A stretch of 64,000 bases of DNA from Actinokineospora auranticolor (GCF_002934265.1 NZ_PTIX01000018.1:85809-149808); one strand, 5' to 3'; shown: positions 8,400 to 17,656, counted from the first letter of the stretch. A program made the numbers and translations. The notes: generated by a model from the letters alone, not told the origin.

Positions 8400-9941
8400 T
8401 CACGGAGGGCAGACGGTCCCGTCCCGAGGAACCTTCCCCTCCACCAAGAACCCCGAAGCCGCCTCCGTAGCGCACGTCGAGAACCCGAGCGCCCCATGCC
8501 CAGCCCCCTGCCACGTCACCAGCGACGCCGTGGCCAACTGCTGCGCCGCCCGCTCCGTCCCCGACAACGGCGTGACCGGATCCACCGACGTCCCCAGCAC
8601 CACCATCGGCGGCGCCCCCGATGCGCTCGGCGCCGCCACCGGCCGCGACGGCACCGGCCACGGGCTGCACACCGCCAGCCACTCCGCCGTCAACGCCCCG
8701 AACAGCGGGAACCGCCGGTTCCAGTCCGCCGAGGCCCCCGTCATCGCCTGCGTCGACAGCCGCGACTTCGTGTCGTTGCACCGGGTCACCAGTCCGGCGT
8801 CGAACACCGCGGGCACCCGTTCCTTCCCCAGGACCGCAGGCGACACCAACGCCACCAACCCGTCCGGCGACCCCCCACGCGCAGCCGCCAGCGCCGCCGA
8901 GAGCGCGGGCCAGGAAGCGCGATCGGACAGACCGACCTGCACCGCCCGCAACACCACCCCCGGACTCAGCTCCAACTCCTCATCCGAGGACACCAGCGGA
9001 TCCGACGCCGCCCGGTTCAGCACATCGGTCAGCGCCTGCCGCGCCTGCGACCCCAGCTCGCACCCGCGTTGCGCGCAGTCGTCCGCGAACGCCCCGAACG
9101 CCTTGTCCGACGCCTCCGCCACCCCCTCCAGCGCCACCACGGCGTCCTGGTTCGGATCCGGCAGCCCGTCGAGCACCATCCGGCCGACGCGGTCGGGGAA
9201 GCGCTCCGCGTACACGGTCAGCACCCGCGAGCCCTCGCCGTGCCCGATCGCGTGCAGCTTGTCCACGCCGAGCGCGGCGCGCACCGACTCGGCGTCGCCC
9301 GCCGTGCGCCACGTGTCCAGCGACGGCAGGCGGGTCTCCAGCGTGATCGAGCACTGCTGCCCGGCCGTGCGCGCCTGGTCGACCAGGCCCTCGACGTCCA
9401 GTGCCCGGGGGTCCGCGTCGACGATCGCCGCCCGCACCTCCTCCGGCACGCACGACACCGGGTCGGACCGCCCGGTCCCGCGCCGGTCGAGGCCGATCAG
9501 GGAGAACCTGGTCAGCAGCTCCTTCGGCAGCGTCCGCGCGAGCCGCGCCGCGTACCGGCTGCCGGGGAGGCCGTCGACGTCGTTGAGCACCAGGACCGGG
9601 ATCGGTCCGCTGCCCGCGCGCAGCACGGCCATGCGGACGGTGCCGCGGCCCGGCGCGTACGGGGAGTCGAGGACGCCGTTCACCCGGCCGCAGCTCAGCG
9701 GCACGTCCGGTGTCGGGGTGAGCCCGGGGATGGCCTCCGGCGGGCACGGCGTCCAGTTGATCGACGCGGCCTTCGGCTCGGTCAGCGGCGGCAGCGGCGC
9801 CGGTCCCGTGCTGCTCGGCGTCCCCGCCCCGCCACCGGTGTCGCCGTCGTTGACCACGATGCCCGGCCGGTTCGACGGGCCCGCGGTGCACGCGGCGAGC
9901 AGTACCAGCGGCAGCAGCGCGACACCGCGACCGACCTTCAC
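8400..9941 (-). CDS. Secreted alpha/beta-hydrolase-fold lipoprotein (tripeptidyl aminopeptidase-like), nucleophile missing
   Basis: 513 residues with a lipoprotein signal (LLPLVLLAAC). The domain order matches actinobacterial tripeptidyl-aminopeptidase-like hydrolases: oxyanion region GLDRRGTGRSDPVSC, nucleophile elbow, lid, and a TAP-like C-terminal domain. The catalytic Asp (GTSVDPVTP) and His (GAGHGAL) are present. The elbow reads AIGHGEGSR, so where GxSxG is expected there is Gly-His-Gly-Glu-Gly and no serine nucleophile at that place. It may be a non-catalytic binding protein or may use another residue. GTG start at 9941; the gene is divergent from the EamA transporter. Confidence 0.88.
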   Translation of the reverse strand: MKVGRGVALLPLVLLAACTAGPSNRPGIVVNDGDTGGGAGTPSSTGPAPLPPLTEPKAASINWTPCPPEAIPGLTPTPDVPLSCGRVNGVLDSPYAPGRGTVRMAVLRAGSGPIPVLVLNDVDGLPGSRYAARLARTLPKELLTRFSLIGLDRRGTGRSDPVSCVPEEVRAAIVDADPRALDVEGLVDQARTAGQQCSITLETRLPSLDTWRTAGDAESVRAALGVDKLHAIGHGEGSRVLTVYAERFPDRVGRMVLDGLPDPNQDAVVALEGVAEASDKAFGAFADDCAQRGCELGSQARQALTDVLNRAASDPLVSSDEELELSPGVVLRAVQVGLSDRASWPALSAALAAARGGSPDGLVALVSPAVLGKERVPAVFDAGLVTRCNDTKSRLSTQAMTGASADWNRRFPLFGALTAEWLAVCSPWPVPSRPVAAPSASGAPPMVVLGTSVDPVTPLSGTERAAQQLATASLVTWQGAGHGALGFSTCATEAASGFLVEGKVPRDGTVCPP

Positions 9942-10063
9942 GCCTGCGTGTCCTCCCGTCGAGCTGTCCTACCGGGACCCAACCTTGCCACGCGCAGGGT
10001 GAGGCGCGGGTGAGCGGGCAATTCATAGGATGTCTCCGCGTTCGCTGCCGTAGTGTGCTCGCC

Positions 10064-10978
10064 GTGGCCGTGGTGCGCATCGATTCCGGGAGATCCCGTC
10101 TGCCCAGGTGGTCCGCGGTGCTCGCGGGCGCGCCCGCGAGGGTCGGCGCGGTCCCGCCGACGGTGCAGGTCCTCATCGCCATCGTCAGCGTCCAAGTGGG
10201 CGCGGCCGTCGCCAAGCAGCTGTTCACCGCCGCGGGCGCCGCGGGCGCGGTCACCCTGCGGCTCGGCCTCGCCGCCGTGGTGTTCGTGCTGCTGTGGCGG
10301 CCGTCGCTCAAGCTCAACCGGCACGCGCTGCCGGTGATCCTCGGCTACGGCGCCGTGCTCGGCACCATGAACCTCTGCTTCTACCTGGCCATCGAGCGCA
10401 TCCCGCTGGGCATCGCCGTCACCGTCGAGTTCCTCGGCCCGCTGGCCGTGGCGCTGGTCGGCTCCCGCCGCTGGCTCGACGGCCTGTGGGCGCTGCTGGC
10501 CGCGGCGGGCGTGGTCCTGCTGTCGCAGACCGGCGGTGACGCCGACCTGGTCGGCCTGCTGTTCGCCCTGGCCGCGGGCGCCTGCTGGGCCTTCTACATC
10601 CTGCTCGGCGCCGCCCTCGGCAGCCGCACCACCGACGGCTCCGGCCTGGCGCTGGCCTCGGTCGTGGCCGCCGCGCTGGTGGTCCCGTTCGGCGTCGCCG
10701 ACGCGGGCACCACGCTGCTGGAGCCGTCGGTGCTGGTCGCGGGCCTCGGTGTGGCCCTGATGTCCTCGGTGGTCCCGTACTCGCTGGAGCTCAAGGCGCT
10801 GCGCAGCCTGCCGCCCCGGGTCTTCGGCGTCCTGATGAGCCTCGAACCGGCCGTCGCCGCCCTCGCGGGCCTGGTGGTGCTGGGCGAGGCGCTGCGCCCC
10901 ACCCAGTGGGTCGCCATCTGCTGCGTGGTCGCCGCCTCGGCGGGCGCGACCCGCTACGGCCGCCCCAAGCCGGAGTAG
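10064..10978 (+). CDS. EamA/DMT family exporter (RhtA-like)
   Basis: About 304 residues with roughly ten membrane segments in two EamA repeats; for example LGIAVTVEFLGPLAVALVGS in the first half and FGVLMSLEPAVAALAGLVVL in the second. The conserved glutamates (VEFLGPL, LEPAVAAL) match the RhtA subgroup, which exports threonine/homoserine and related amino acids. The substrate here is inferred from similarity only. I prefer the GTG at 10064 (VAVVRIDSG); a longer form from 10010 is possible. It is divergent from the hydrolase-fold lipoprotein and converges on the ricin-lectin gene with a 1-bp gap. Confidence 0.9.
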   Translation: MAVVRIDSGRSRLPRWSAVLAGAPARVGAVPPTVQVLIAIVSVQVGAAVAKQLFTAAGAAGAVTLRLGLAAVVFVLLWRPSLKLNRHALPVILGYGAVLGTMNLCFYLAIERIPLGIAVTVEFLGPLAVALVGSRRWLDGLWALLAAAGVVLLSQTGGDADLVGLLFALAAGACWAFYILLGAALGSRTTDGSGLALASVVAAALVVPFGVADAGTTLLEPSVLVAGLGVALMSSVVPYSLELKALRSLPPRVFGVLMSLEPAVAALAGLVVLGEALRPTQWVAICCVVAASAGATRYGRPKPE

Positions 10979-10979
10979 G

Positions 10980-11441
10980 TCAGCCGATCGTCCAGCGCTG
11001 GTTCGGGTTGCGGTACTGGCTGCACTCGCCGGTGAAGGCGGCCTTGTCCGCGGGCGAGCTGTCCAGGCACCGGCCCGACCAGGCGTTGCGGATGACGACC
11101 TCCTCGCCGTCCGGGACCGCCAGGTAGTCGATCCGCCAGTCCTGCAACGCCGCGCCCACGCACGCCTGCGTGTGCACGGGGGCGTTCACCTCGCCGGTCA
11201 GGCAGTTGCCGTTCGCCTCACCTACGACCTCGACGCTGCCACCGGTCTTGGGCCGCAGCGTCCATTGTTGGTTCTGCGCCTCCCCGCACCCGGCCACGTG
11301 CACGGAGTTGTCGCGCGTCGCGTGGTCCAGGCAGAGCCCCGTGTCGGCCTTGCTCACGAGGTGGACCGGTCCGGGGCCCGCCGCGGCGGCGGGGGTGGCG
11401 AGCAGGAGAGCGGCTGCGGCGGTGAGAACGTAGCGGTGCAC
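10980..11441 (-). CDS. Secreted ricin-type beta-trefoil lectin
   Basis: 153 residues. A Sec signal peptide (LTAAAALLLATPAAAAG) is followed by a single beta-trefoil domain with three QxW-type repeats: NQQWTL, LQDWRI and NQRWTI. Cysteines recur in the pattern typical of ricin-B domains (GLCLD, GNCLTG, GRCLD). No catalytic domain is attached, so it is a free carbohydrate-binding protein. ATG at 11441. Confidence 0.92.
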   Translation of the reverse strand: MHRYVLTAAAALLLATPAAAAGPGPVHLVSKADTGLCLDHATRDNSVHVAGCGEAQNQQWTLRPKTGGSVEVVGEANGNCLTGEVNAPVHTQACVGAALQDWRIDYLAVPDGEEVVIRNAWSGRCLDSSPADKAAFTGECSQYRNPNQRWTIG

Positions 11442-11551
11442 GGGCGTCGGCCTTCCGGTTGGGTGTCCACAGGTGACGCCCGTGATCTATCGGACTCGCG
11501 GCACCGTCTCAACGCGACACCCGAGCCAACCGCCCGACCGGGGGACCAGGG

Positions 11552-12661
11552 TCATCCGGCCGCGTCGTCGCGCGCTTTCACCTCACCGCGCAGCACCGCC
11601 GCCAGGTCGTAGTTGGCGGGCTCCTCCAACTGCTCGTAGTTGCACGACGCGGGCTCGCGGTCCGGCCGCCACCGCTGGAACTGCGCGGTGTGCCGGAACC
11701 GGCTCGGGTAGCCGCCCTCGGTGTGCTCGTACGCCACCTCGACGACCCGCTCCAGCCGCAGCGGCACCCACGGCTGCTCCGTCGTGCGCCAGCGGCTGAC
11801 CGCGCCGGGCACCCGCGCCCCGTCGGACTGCGCGCCGCTGACCCACGGGTGGTTCGCGCCGCCGTTGACCATCAGCTCCGCCAGGTCGGTCGCCAGCTCG
11901 CGGCGGGTCGCGACCGGGAACGCGCCGACGACCCCGACGTGGTTCAGGTCGCCGGACCGGTCGTACAACCCCAGCATCAACGACCCGACGGACTCACCCG
12001 GCGAACTCCCCTTGTGCCACCGCAACCCGGCGACCACGCAGTCGGCCGTCCGCGAGTGCTTGAACTTCAGCATCGTCCGCTTGTTCGGCGTGTACGGCCC
12101 GCGCGACGGCTTGCCGATCACCCCGTCCAGCCCCGCGCCCTCGAAGATGGTGAACCACTGCCGCGCCAGCTCCGGGTCGTCCGTCGCGGGTGTCAGGTGC
12201 ACGCGGTCGGTGAAGGTGAGCGCGCTCTCCAGCAGCCGCCGCCGGTCGCGCGCGCCGACGTCGAGGTAGCTGTCGTCGTCCAGCGCCAGCAGGTCGAACG
12301 CGATGAACCGTGACGGCGTCTGCTCGGCGAGCATGCTCACCCGGCTCGCGGCCGGGTGGATGCGCTCGGCCAGCGCGTCGAAGTCCAACCGCCCGTTCCG
12401 GTCGACCACCAGCTCACCGTCGATGACCACGCGGTCGGGCAACGCCGCTTCCAGCGCCGTCACCAACTCGGGGAAGTACCGGTTGAGCGGTTTGCCCGAA
12501 CGCGACTGGAGCGTCAGCTCGCGGCCGTCGCGGAAGACCAGGCAGCGGAAACCGTCCCACTTGGGTTCGAACACCAGTCCGGCGTCGTCCGGGATGGACG
12601 GTGCGGGTTTGGCGAGCATCGGTTGGACCGGTGGGGTCAGCGGAAGGGCCACGCGCCCCAT
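11552..12661 (-). CDS. ligC: ATP-dependent DNA ligase (LigC-like)
   Basis: 369 residues. Motif I FEPKWDGFRC carries the adenylated lysine, and motif IV/V region KFKHSRTADCVVAG follows the usual spacing. An OB-fold C-terminal domain completes the catalytic core. There are no nuclease or polymerase domains, which fits actinobacterial LigC rather than LigD. Together with the LigD-type polymerase at 4814-5857 it could act in end joining or base-excision repair, but the genes are 5.7 kb apart and not an operon. The start could be ATG 12661 or an internal Met (QPMLAKPAP). Confidence 0.95.
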   Translation of the reverse strand: MGRVALPLTPPVQPMLAKPAPSIPDDAGLVFEPKWDGFRCLVFRDGRELTLQSRSGKPLNRYFPELVTALEAALPDRVVIDGELVVDRNGRLDFDALAERIHPAASRVSMLAEQTPSRFIAFDLLALDDDSYLDVGARDRRRLLESALTFTDRVHLTPATDDPELARQWFTIFEGAGLDGVIGKPSRGPYTPNKRTMLKFKHSRTADCVVAGLRWHKGSSPGESVGSLMLGLYDRSGDLNHVGVVGAFPVATRRELATDLAELMVNGGANHPWVSGAQSDGARVPGAVSRWRTTEQPWVPLRLERVVEVAYEHTEGGYPSRFRHTAQFQRWRPDREPASCNYEQLEEPANYDLAAVLRGEVKARDDAAG

Positions 12662-12699
12662 ACTGCCTTGTCAGCGGGCGGACCGCCGGTGTTCGCGCG

Positions 12700-13485
12700 T
12701 TACGGGCGGCAGGCGCGCCGGTAGCGGAGCATGAGGAACCCGTTGTCGGTCAGCACCGACGCCAAGTCCAGACCAACCGGCACCGAGGTCGGCGCGCCCG
12801 TCGCGATCCGGCCCGCGCCACCGCCCGCGAGCACGGGGGAGACCGTCAGGCACATCTGGTCGACCAGGTCCGCCTCGACCAACGCCCCCAGCAGCCGGGG
12901 GCCGCCCTCGCACGTCACCCGCCGCAGCCCGCGCTCGGCCAGCGCGGCCAACGCGAACCGCAGGTCGACGGTCTCCGCGCCCGCCACGATCACGTCCGCC
13001 CCCGCCGACGCGAGCGCCGCGCGCCGGTCGGCGGGCGCCGACGCGGTGGTGACGACGATCGGCGGCACGGTCGTGTCGGTGACGATCGGCGCGTCCGGGG
13101 CCACCGAGCCGCGCGCGGTGACGACCGCGATCGGTGGCAGCGGGCTCAGCCCCAGCCGCGCCCGCCGCTCCCGGCGGACCTCGGTCCGCTTGACCCCCCG
13201 GTACCCCTCCGCCGACGCCGTGCCCCAGCCCACCAGCACCACGTCGGCCAGGTCGCGGCCCAGGGAGAACACCTTCTTGTCGGCCGGGCTGGACAGCCCC
13301 GCCGACAGCCCGTCCACCGCGACCGCCCCGTCGACGCTGCTGACGAAGTTGGTCTGCACCCAGGCCCGGTCCAGGTCGGGCGGGTAGTCGTAGAGCCGCT
13401 CCAACTCGGTGTCGTCCACCACAGCCGCGTGGGCCGCGGCGGGCTGACCTGGGGAAACCGGTGATAACGGATAAAGCCTCTGCAC
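12700..13485 (-). CDS. RibD C-terminal domain (pyrimidine/dihydrofolate reductase-like) protein
   Basis: About 261 residues with the RibD-C/DHFR-like fold: WVQTNFVSSVDGAVAVDGLS (substrate binding), DVVLVGWGTA, and the NADPH site CEGGPRLLGALVEADLVDQ. Actinobacteria encode this stand-alone family as pyrimidine reductase-like; a role in riboflavin synthesis is possible, but the cytidine-deaminase half of RibD is absent and no rib genes are nearby. I chose GTG 13485 (VQRLYPL), which leaves a 34-bp divergent spacer to zapE. Confidence 0.9.
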   Translation of the reverse strand: MQRLYPLSPVSPGQPAAAHAAVVDDTELERLYDYPPDLDRAWVQTNFVSSVDGAVAVDGLSAGLSSPADKKVFSLGRDLADVVLVGWGTASAEGYRGVKRTEVRRERRARLGLSPLPPIAVVTARGSVAPDAPIVTDTTVPPIVVTTASAPADRRAALASAGADVIVAGAETVDLRFALAALAERGLRRVTCEGGPRLLGALVEADLVDQMCLTVSPVLAGGGAGRIATGAPTSVPVGLDLASVLTDNGFLMLRYRRACRP

Positions 13486-13519
13486 GGCACCATCAGAGCA
13501 CGCCACTACGCTGCCCGGC

Positions 13520-14542
13520 ATGTCCGCCCGTCTCGTCGACCGCGCGCCCGTGGTCGGGCCCGAGGAACTCGTCGCCGAACTGGTCCCGCCGCCGCGCTTC
13601 GACGCGGTCCGGTTCGACACGTACCTGCCCAACCCCGACGAACCCAGCCAGGCCGCCGCCGTGCGCGACTGCGCGGCCTTCGCCACCCGGGTCGGGTCCC
13701 GCGACGGCGGCGGGTCGCTGTTGCGGCGCGTGTTCAAGGCCGCGAAGGCCGAGGGCAGACCGGGCCTCTACCTCGACGGCGGTTTCGGCGTCGGCAAGAC
13801 CCACCTGCTCGCGTCGCTGTGGCACGCGGTGCCGGGGACCAAGTCGTACGGCACGTTCGTCGAGCTGACCAACCTGGTCGGCGCGCTGGGCTTCCGCGAG
13901 GCCGTCGCCCGGCTCGGCGAGCACCGGCTGCTCGCCATCGACGAGTTCGAGCTCGACGACCCGGGCGACACCATGCTGGTCACCCGGCTGCTGACCGAGC
14001 TGACCGACGCGGGCGTCGTGGTCGCGGCGACCTCCAACACGCTGCCGGACAAGCTGGGCGAGGGCCGCTTCGCCGCGGACGACTTCCTGCGCGAGATCCA
14101 GGCCCTGTCGTCCCGGTTCACCGTGGTCCGCGTCGACGGGCCGGACTACCGGCACCGCGGCCTGCCGGACGCGCCCCCGCCGACCGACGACGCGGGGCTC
14201 GCGGCGAGCGCGGCGGGCATCCCGGGGTCCACTGTGGACGATTTCGACGGGCTGTGCGCGCACCTGGCGACCCTGCACCCGTCCCGCTACGGCAAGCTCG
14301 TCGACGGCGTGGCCGCGGTGCACCTCCGGGGCGTACGACCACTGTCCGCACAGGATGTGGCACTGCGCGTGGTCGCCTTCGCCGACCGCCTCTACGACCG
14401 CGCCATCCCGGTGGTGGTCTCCGGCGACCCGGTCTCCGCCCTCTTCACCGAGGAAATGCTGCGCGGCGGCTACCGCAAGAAGTACCTCCGCGCCGTCAGC
14501 CGCCTGGTCGCCCTGTCCCGCGACGCCGCGAAGCTCGGCTAG
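13520..14542 (+). CDS. zapE: Cell division protein ZapE (AFG1-like ATPase)
   Basis: 340 residues. Walker A GGFGVGKTH lies near residue 92 and Walker B LLAIDEFELDD near residue 142. An arginine-finger region and sensor (VVVAATSNTLPDKLGEGRF) follow. This matches ZapE, an AFG1-family AAA-type ATPase that associates with the division ring in proteobacteria; its job in actinobacteria is less clear. ATG 13520. The stop overlaps the small minus-strand gene by 4 bp. Confidence 0.93.
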   Translation: MSARLVDRAPVVGPEELVAELVPPPRFDAVRFDTYLPNPDEPSQAAAVRDCAAFATRVGSRDGGGSLLRRVFKAAKAEGRPGLYLDGGFGVGKTHLLASLWHAVPGTKSYGTFVELTNLVGALGFREAVARLGEHRLLAIDEFELDDPGDTMLVTRLLTELTDAGVVVAATSNTLPDKLGEGRFAADDFLREIQALSSRFTVVRVDGPDYRHRGLPDAPPPTDDAGLAASAAGIPGSTVDDFDGLCAHLATLHPSRYGKLVDGVAAVHLRGVRPLSAQDVALRVVAFADRLYDRAIPVVVSGDPVSALFTEEMLRGGYRKKYLRAVSRLVALSRDAAKLG

Positions 14543-14727
14543 GAGCGCCTGCGGCCGGGCTTGGCGTCGGGGGTGCGGTGCTCGTCGATCAACGCCCAGA
14601 CCGACACACCGGTACCCGACTCGGGTTCGCTGCGCTGTCGGGTTCGCGGTTGCGGGTCTGTCTTGTCCGACTGTGCTGCGCTGAGGAGTTCCTGGCGTAT
14701 CTGGTCGTAGATGGGTGTGTCGGTCAC
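14539..14727 (-). CDS. Small charged protein, unknown
   Basis: 62-64 residues (VTDTPIYDQIRQELLSAAQS, then a Pro/Arg/Ser-rich middle, and SVWALIDEHRTPDAKPGRRRS). A GGAAAGG motif precedes GTG 14727 at a good distance; ATG 14733 overlaps that motif and is less likely. No known domain. It lies tail to tail with zapE, sharing 4 bp, and the hydrophilic composition suggests a cytoplasmic protein. Confidence 0.6.
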   Translation of the reverse strand: MTDTPIYDQIRQELLSAAQSDKTDPQPRTRQRSEPESGTGVSVWALIDEHRTPDAKPGRRRS

Positions 14728-14763
14728 CGCCATCCTTTCCGTTCGCGCGGAGGCCCTGCCAGG

Positions 14764-15474
14764 TTACGCACGGTACGCCTGTTCACGTGTGAGGCGGCGC
14801 GCCGGGTGTGTCCCGGGGAGCAGGTCGAGCAGCGCCGCGACGGTGATCACCCCGCCGGTCGCCCAGAAGAATGACCCCACGGAATCGGTGAGGTAGTGGT
14901 ACCGCAGACCCACGATCGCGCTCACCGCCACGGCCGTCAGGACGACCGTGACCGCCCCGCACACGACCGTCTGCTTGAGCCGTTCCCCGGCGGGCGCGTT
15001 GGCGACTACCACCAGCGTCAACACAACCAGGATCGAGACGAGCGTCGTCGTGTGCCCGCTCGGGTAGGCCAGGTAACCGTCGTGCGTCCGTCCGACCACC
15101 GGCTTGAGCACCCACGAGTTCACCCCCGCGGTCACCACCGGCCCCAACACGCACAGTGACGCCACCCGGTAACGACGCCTCCAAAGAGCGATGATCGCCA
15201 TGACCACAATCACAGTGATCATGGCAGGCGGCCGCGACGCGTTGGACAGCGGTTCGGCCACCCCGGGCAGCGCGGAGAACACCCAGTCGGCCACCCGGAA
15301 CGCGGCCCGGTCGAGCGGCCCGGCGGTCCGCTCGTTGGCCACGTCCCGCCCGATCGCCGCCACGACGCCGAACGACACGGCCGCCACCCCCACCGCCGGG
15401 ATGATCAAAGCCTTGGGCAACAGTCGGTTCGGCTCCACGGGAATCACTATGCCGGGTCGGTTGTGTACGAGCAT
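14764..15474 (-). CDS. PAP2-family membrane phosphatase
   Basis: 236 residues with five or six membrane segments. The three phosphatase motifs are present: KPVVGRTHDGYLAYPSGH combines the KxxxxxxRP-like first motif and PSGH second motif, and GLRYHYLTDSVG gives the third. The first motif ends R-T-H rather than R-P. Substrates of the family are lipid phosphates or undecaprenyl pyrophosphate. There is a 31-bp gap to the neighbouring small gene on the same strand. The start at 15474 is tentative. Confidence 0.9.
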   Translation of the reverse strand: MLVHNRPGIVIPVEPNRLLPKALIIPAVGVAAVSFGVVAAIGRDVANERTAGPLDRAAFRVADWVFSALPGVAEPLSNASRPPAMITVIVVMAIIALWRRRYRVASLCVLGPVVTAGVNSWVLKPVVGRTHDGYLAYPSGHTTTLVSILVVLTLVVVANAPAGERLKQTVVCGAVTVVLTAVAVSAIVGLRYHYLTDSVGSFFWATGGVITVAALLDLLPGTHPARRLTREQAYRA

Positions 15475-15527
15475 GACCGGTTACGTGAGGGTCCGGTGCA
15501 GATCACCCAACCCCTCACCCGACTTCT

Positions 15528-15975
15528 TCATCCAACGTCGACCGAACACCCCCGCAACTCCCGCAGGAGCTGTGGCGCCCGAACCCACCGCAGGCAAGGA
15601 TCGTCCAACCCCACGGTCACGTCCCCCGCGACAACCGGCTTGCCCGCCCCGGGCACATACCGCTCCCCCTGCACCCCTGCGATGTCATGCCGCCTAACGC
15701 GGACCAAAACGTGCCCCCGCCAAAAAGCCGGACAAAGCCTCGTGGCCAACTCCGCACACCGGCGGCTCGGCCGCCGCCATGCCCTCGGGCCAGCCGTCCC
15801 AGTCCTGGCGGTGGTCGAGCAGCAACCACAGCACCCCGTCGGCGGACTGATCGGCCGCCTTCCCGCACACCTGGCAAAGAAGTCGTCGCATGGCCCGCCG
15901 CTGCCGCAGCGGGTGAACCTGCCCGAAGAGCGGCCACCCCACACCCGGCCGCGACGCCATCCGCTGCCGCACCAC
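15528..15975 (-). pseudogene. Frameshifted zinc-ribbon-like gene
   Basis: Two frames together make up a protein that resembles a known actinobacterial hypothetical family. The first half (RRLLCQVCGKAADQSADGVL onward to MAAAEPPVC) reads in one frame from about 15975. The second half (CAELATRLCPAFWRGHVLVR to LLRELRGCSVDVG) reads in another and ends at 15528. In relatives PPVC is followed within a few residues by a second cysteine (PPVCxxCA); here GTGTGC runs straight into the other frame near 15760. A collapse between GTGTGC repeats would explain this. A sequencing error is also possible. The gene is divergent from the ABC-F gene. Confidence 0.65.
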
Positions 15976-16033
15976 GCCGGGCGTCGCCGGAAAGCGGTCG
16001 CGCCCACCCGCCCCGGTCCGCCACCATGCGCGG

Positions 16034-17656
16034 GTGGGTCATCTTGATGCCAGTGGGCTCTCCTGCACGCTCCCCGACGGGCGCGTGCTCTTCCGCGACG
16101 CCGGTCTCAAGGTCGGCGCGGGCCAGGTCGTCGCTGTCGTGGGCGAGAACGGGGCCGGGAAGACGACCCTGCTGCGGATCATCTCCGGCGACCTGACCTC
16201 CCCCGACGGCGGCGTCTCCGTCAAGGGCGGTCTCGCCGTGATGCCCCAGTTCGTCGGCTCCGTCCGCGACGACCGCTCGGTCCGCGACCTCCTCCTCTCC
16301 GTCGCCCCCCAGCCGCTCCGCCGGGCGGCGGCCGAGCTGGACCGGCTCGAGCTCGCCCTCATGGACACCGACGACGAGGACACCCAGCTCCGCTACGCCG
16401 CCGCCCTGGTCGACTACGACGAGGCGGGCGGCTACACCACCGAGGTCACCTGGGACACCGTCACCACCGCGGCCCTCGGCGTCGGCTACGACAAGGCCCG
16501 CTTCCGCGAGGTCCGCACCCTCTCCGGCGGCGAGCAGAAGCGCCTCGTCCTGGAGGCCCTGCTCCGCGGCCGCGAACAGGTCCTGCTCCTCGACGAGCCC
16601 GACAACTACCTCGACGTCCCCGGCAAGCGCTGGCTGGAGGAGCGGCTCGCCGAGACCGCGAAGGCCGTGCTGCTCATCAGCCACGACCGCGAACTCCTCA
16701 ACGCCGTCGCCACCCACGTCGTCACCGTCGAGGCCGGGACCGCGTGGACGCACGCGGGCGGCTTCGCCACCTGGCACGACGCGCGCGAGGCCCGCTGGGA
16801 CCGCATCGCCGAGCAGCAGCGCCGGTGGGACGAGGAGCACGCCAAACTCAAGGAGCTGGTCCGCTCCCTGCAACGCGCCGCCACCATGAGCGACGTCATG
16901 GCGGGCCGCTACCGCGCCGCCCAGACCCGGCTGCGCAAGTTCGAGGAGGCGGGCCCGCCGCCGGTCCCGCCCAAACCGCAACGCGTCAAGCCGCGCCTGC
17001 GCGGTGGTCGCACCGGCATCCGCGCGATCACGTGCGAGAACCTCGAACTCACCGGCCTCATGAAGCCCTTCGACACCGAGGTCTTCTTCGGCGACCGCCT
17101 GGCCGTCCTGGGGTCCAACGGCTCCGGCAAGAGCCACTTCCTGCGCCTGCTGTCCGATCAGGACAGCGTCGCCCACACCGGCGTCTGCCGCCTCGGCGCG
17201 CGCGTCGTCCCGGGCCTGTTCGCCCAGACGCACCAGCACCCCGAGTGGCACGGCAAGACCCTCGCCACCATCCTCTGGCACGGCGACGACACCCGCGCGG
17301 GCCTCGACCGGGGTTCCGCCGCCGCGACCCTCAGCCGATACGGCCTGGCCGCGTCCGGCGACCAGCTCTTCGAAACCCTGTCCGGCGGCCAACAGGCCAG
17401 GTTCCAGATCCTCCTCCTCGAACTCTCCGGCGCCACACTCCTCCTGCTCGACGAACCGACGGACAACCTCGACCTCCACTCCGCCGAAGCCCTCCAAGAC
17501 GCCCTCGAGGCCTACGAGGGCACAGTCGTGGCGGTAACCCACGACCGCTGGTTCGCCCGCACCTTCAACCGCTACCTCATCTTCCGCACCGACGGCACCG
17601 TCGCCGAGTCCCCGACGCCCGTCTGGGACGAAGCCCGGGTCCAACGATCTCGCTGA
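16034..17656 (+). CDS. ABC-F family ATPase
   Basis: 540 residues with two ATP-binding cassettes and no membrane domain. First cassette: Walker A GENGAGKTT, signature LSGGEQKR, Walker B VLLLDEPDNYLD, H-loop ISHDRE. Second: GSNGSGKSH, LSGGQQAR, LLLLDEPTDNLD, VTHDRW. The linker between them carries many charged residues (residues about 240-320, including RAATMSDVMAGRYRAAQTR). ABC-F proteins act on the ribosome, some giving antibiotic resistance; the subtype cannot be read from sequence alone. GTG 16034. The 3' end is partly duplicated just downstream. Confidence 0.93.
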   Translation: MGHLDASGLSCTLPDGRVLFRDAGLKVGAGQVVAVVGENGAGKTTLLRIISGDLTSPDGGVSVKGGLAVMPQFVGSVRDDRSVRDLLLSVAPQPLRRAAAELDRLELALMDTDDEDTQLRYAAALVDYDEAGGYTTEVTWDTVTTAALGVGYDKARFREVRTLSGGEQKRLVLEALLRGREQVLLLDEPDNYLDVPGKRWLEERLAETAKAVLLISHDRELLNAVATHVVTVEAGTAWTHAGGFATWHDAREARWDRIAEQQRRWDEEHAKLKELVRSLQRAATMSDVMAGRYRAAQTRLRKFEEAGPPPVPPKPQRVKPRLRGGRTGIRAITCENLELTGLMKPFDTEVFFGDRLAVLGSNGSGKSHFLRLLSDQDSVAHTGVCRLGARVVPGLFAQTHQHPEWHGKTLATILWHGDDTRAGLDRGSAAATLSRYGLAASGDQLFETLSGGQQARFQILLLELSGATLLLLDEPTDNLDLHSAEALQDALEAYEGTVVAVTHDRWFARTFNRYLIFRTDGTVAESPTPVWDEARVQRSR

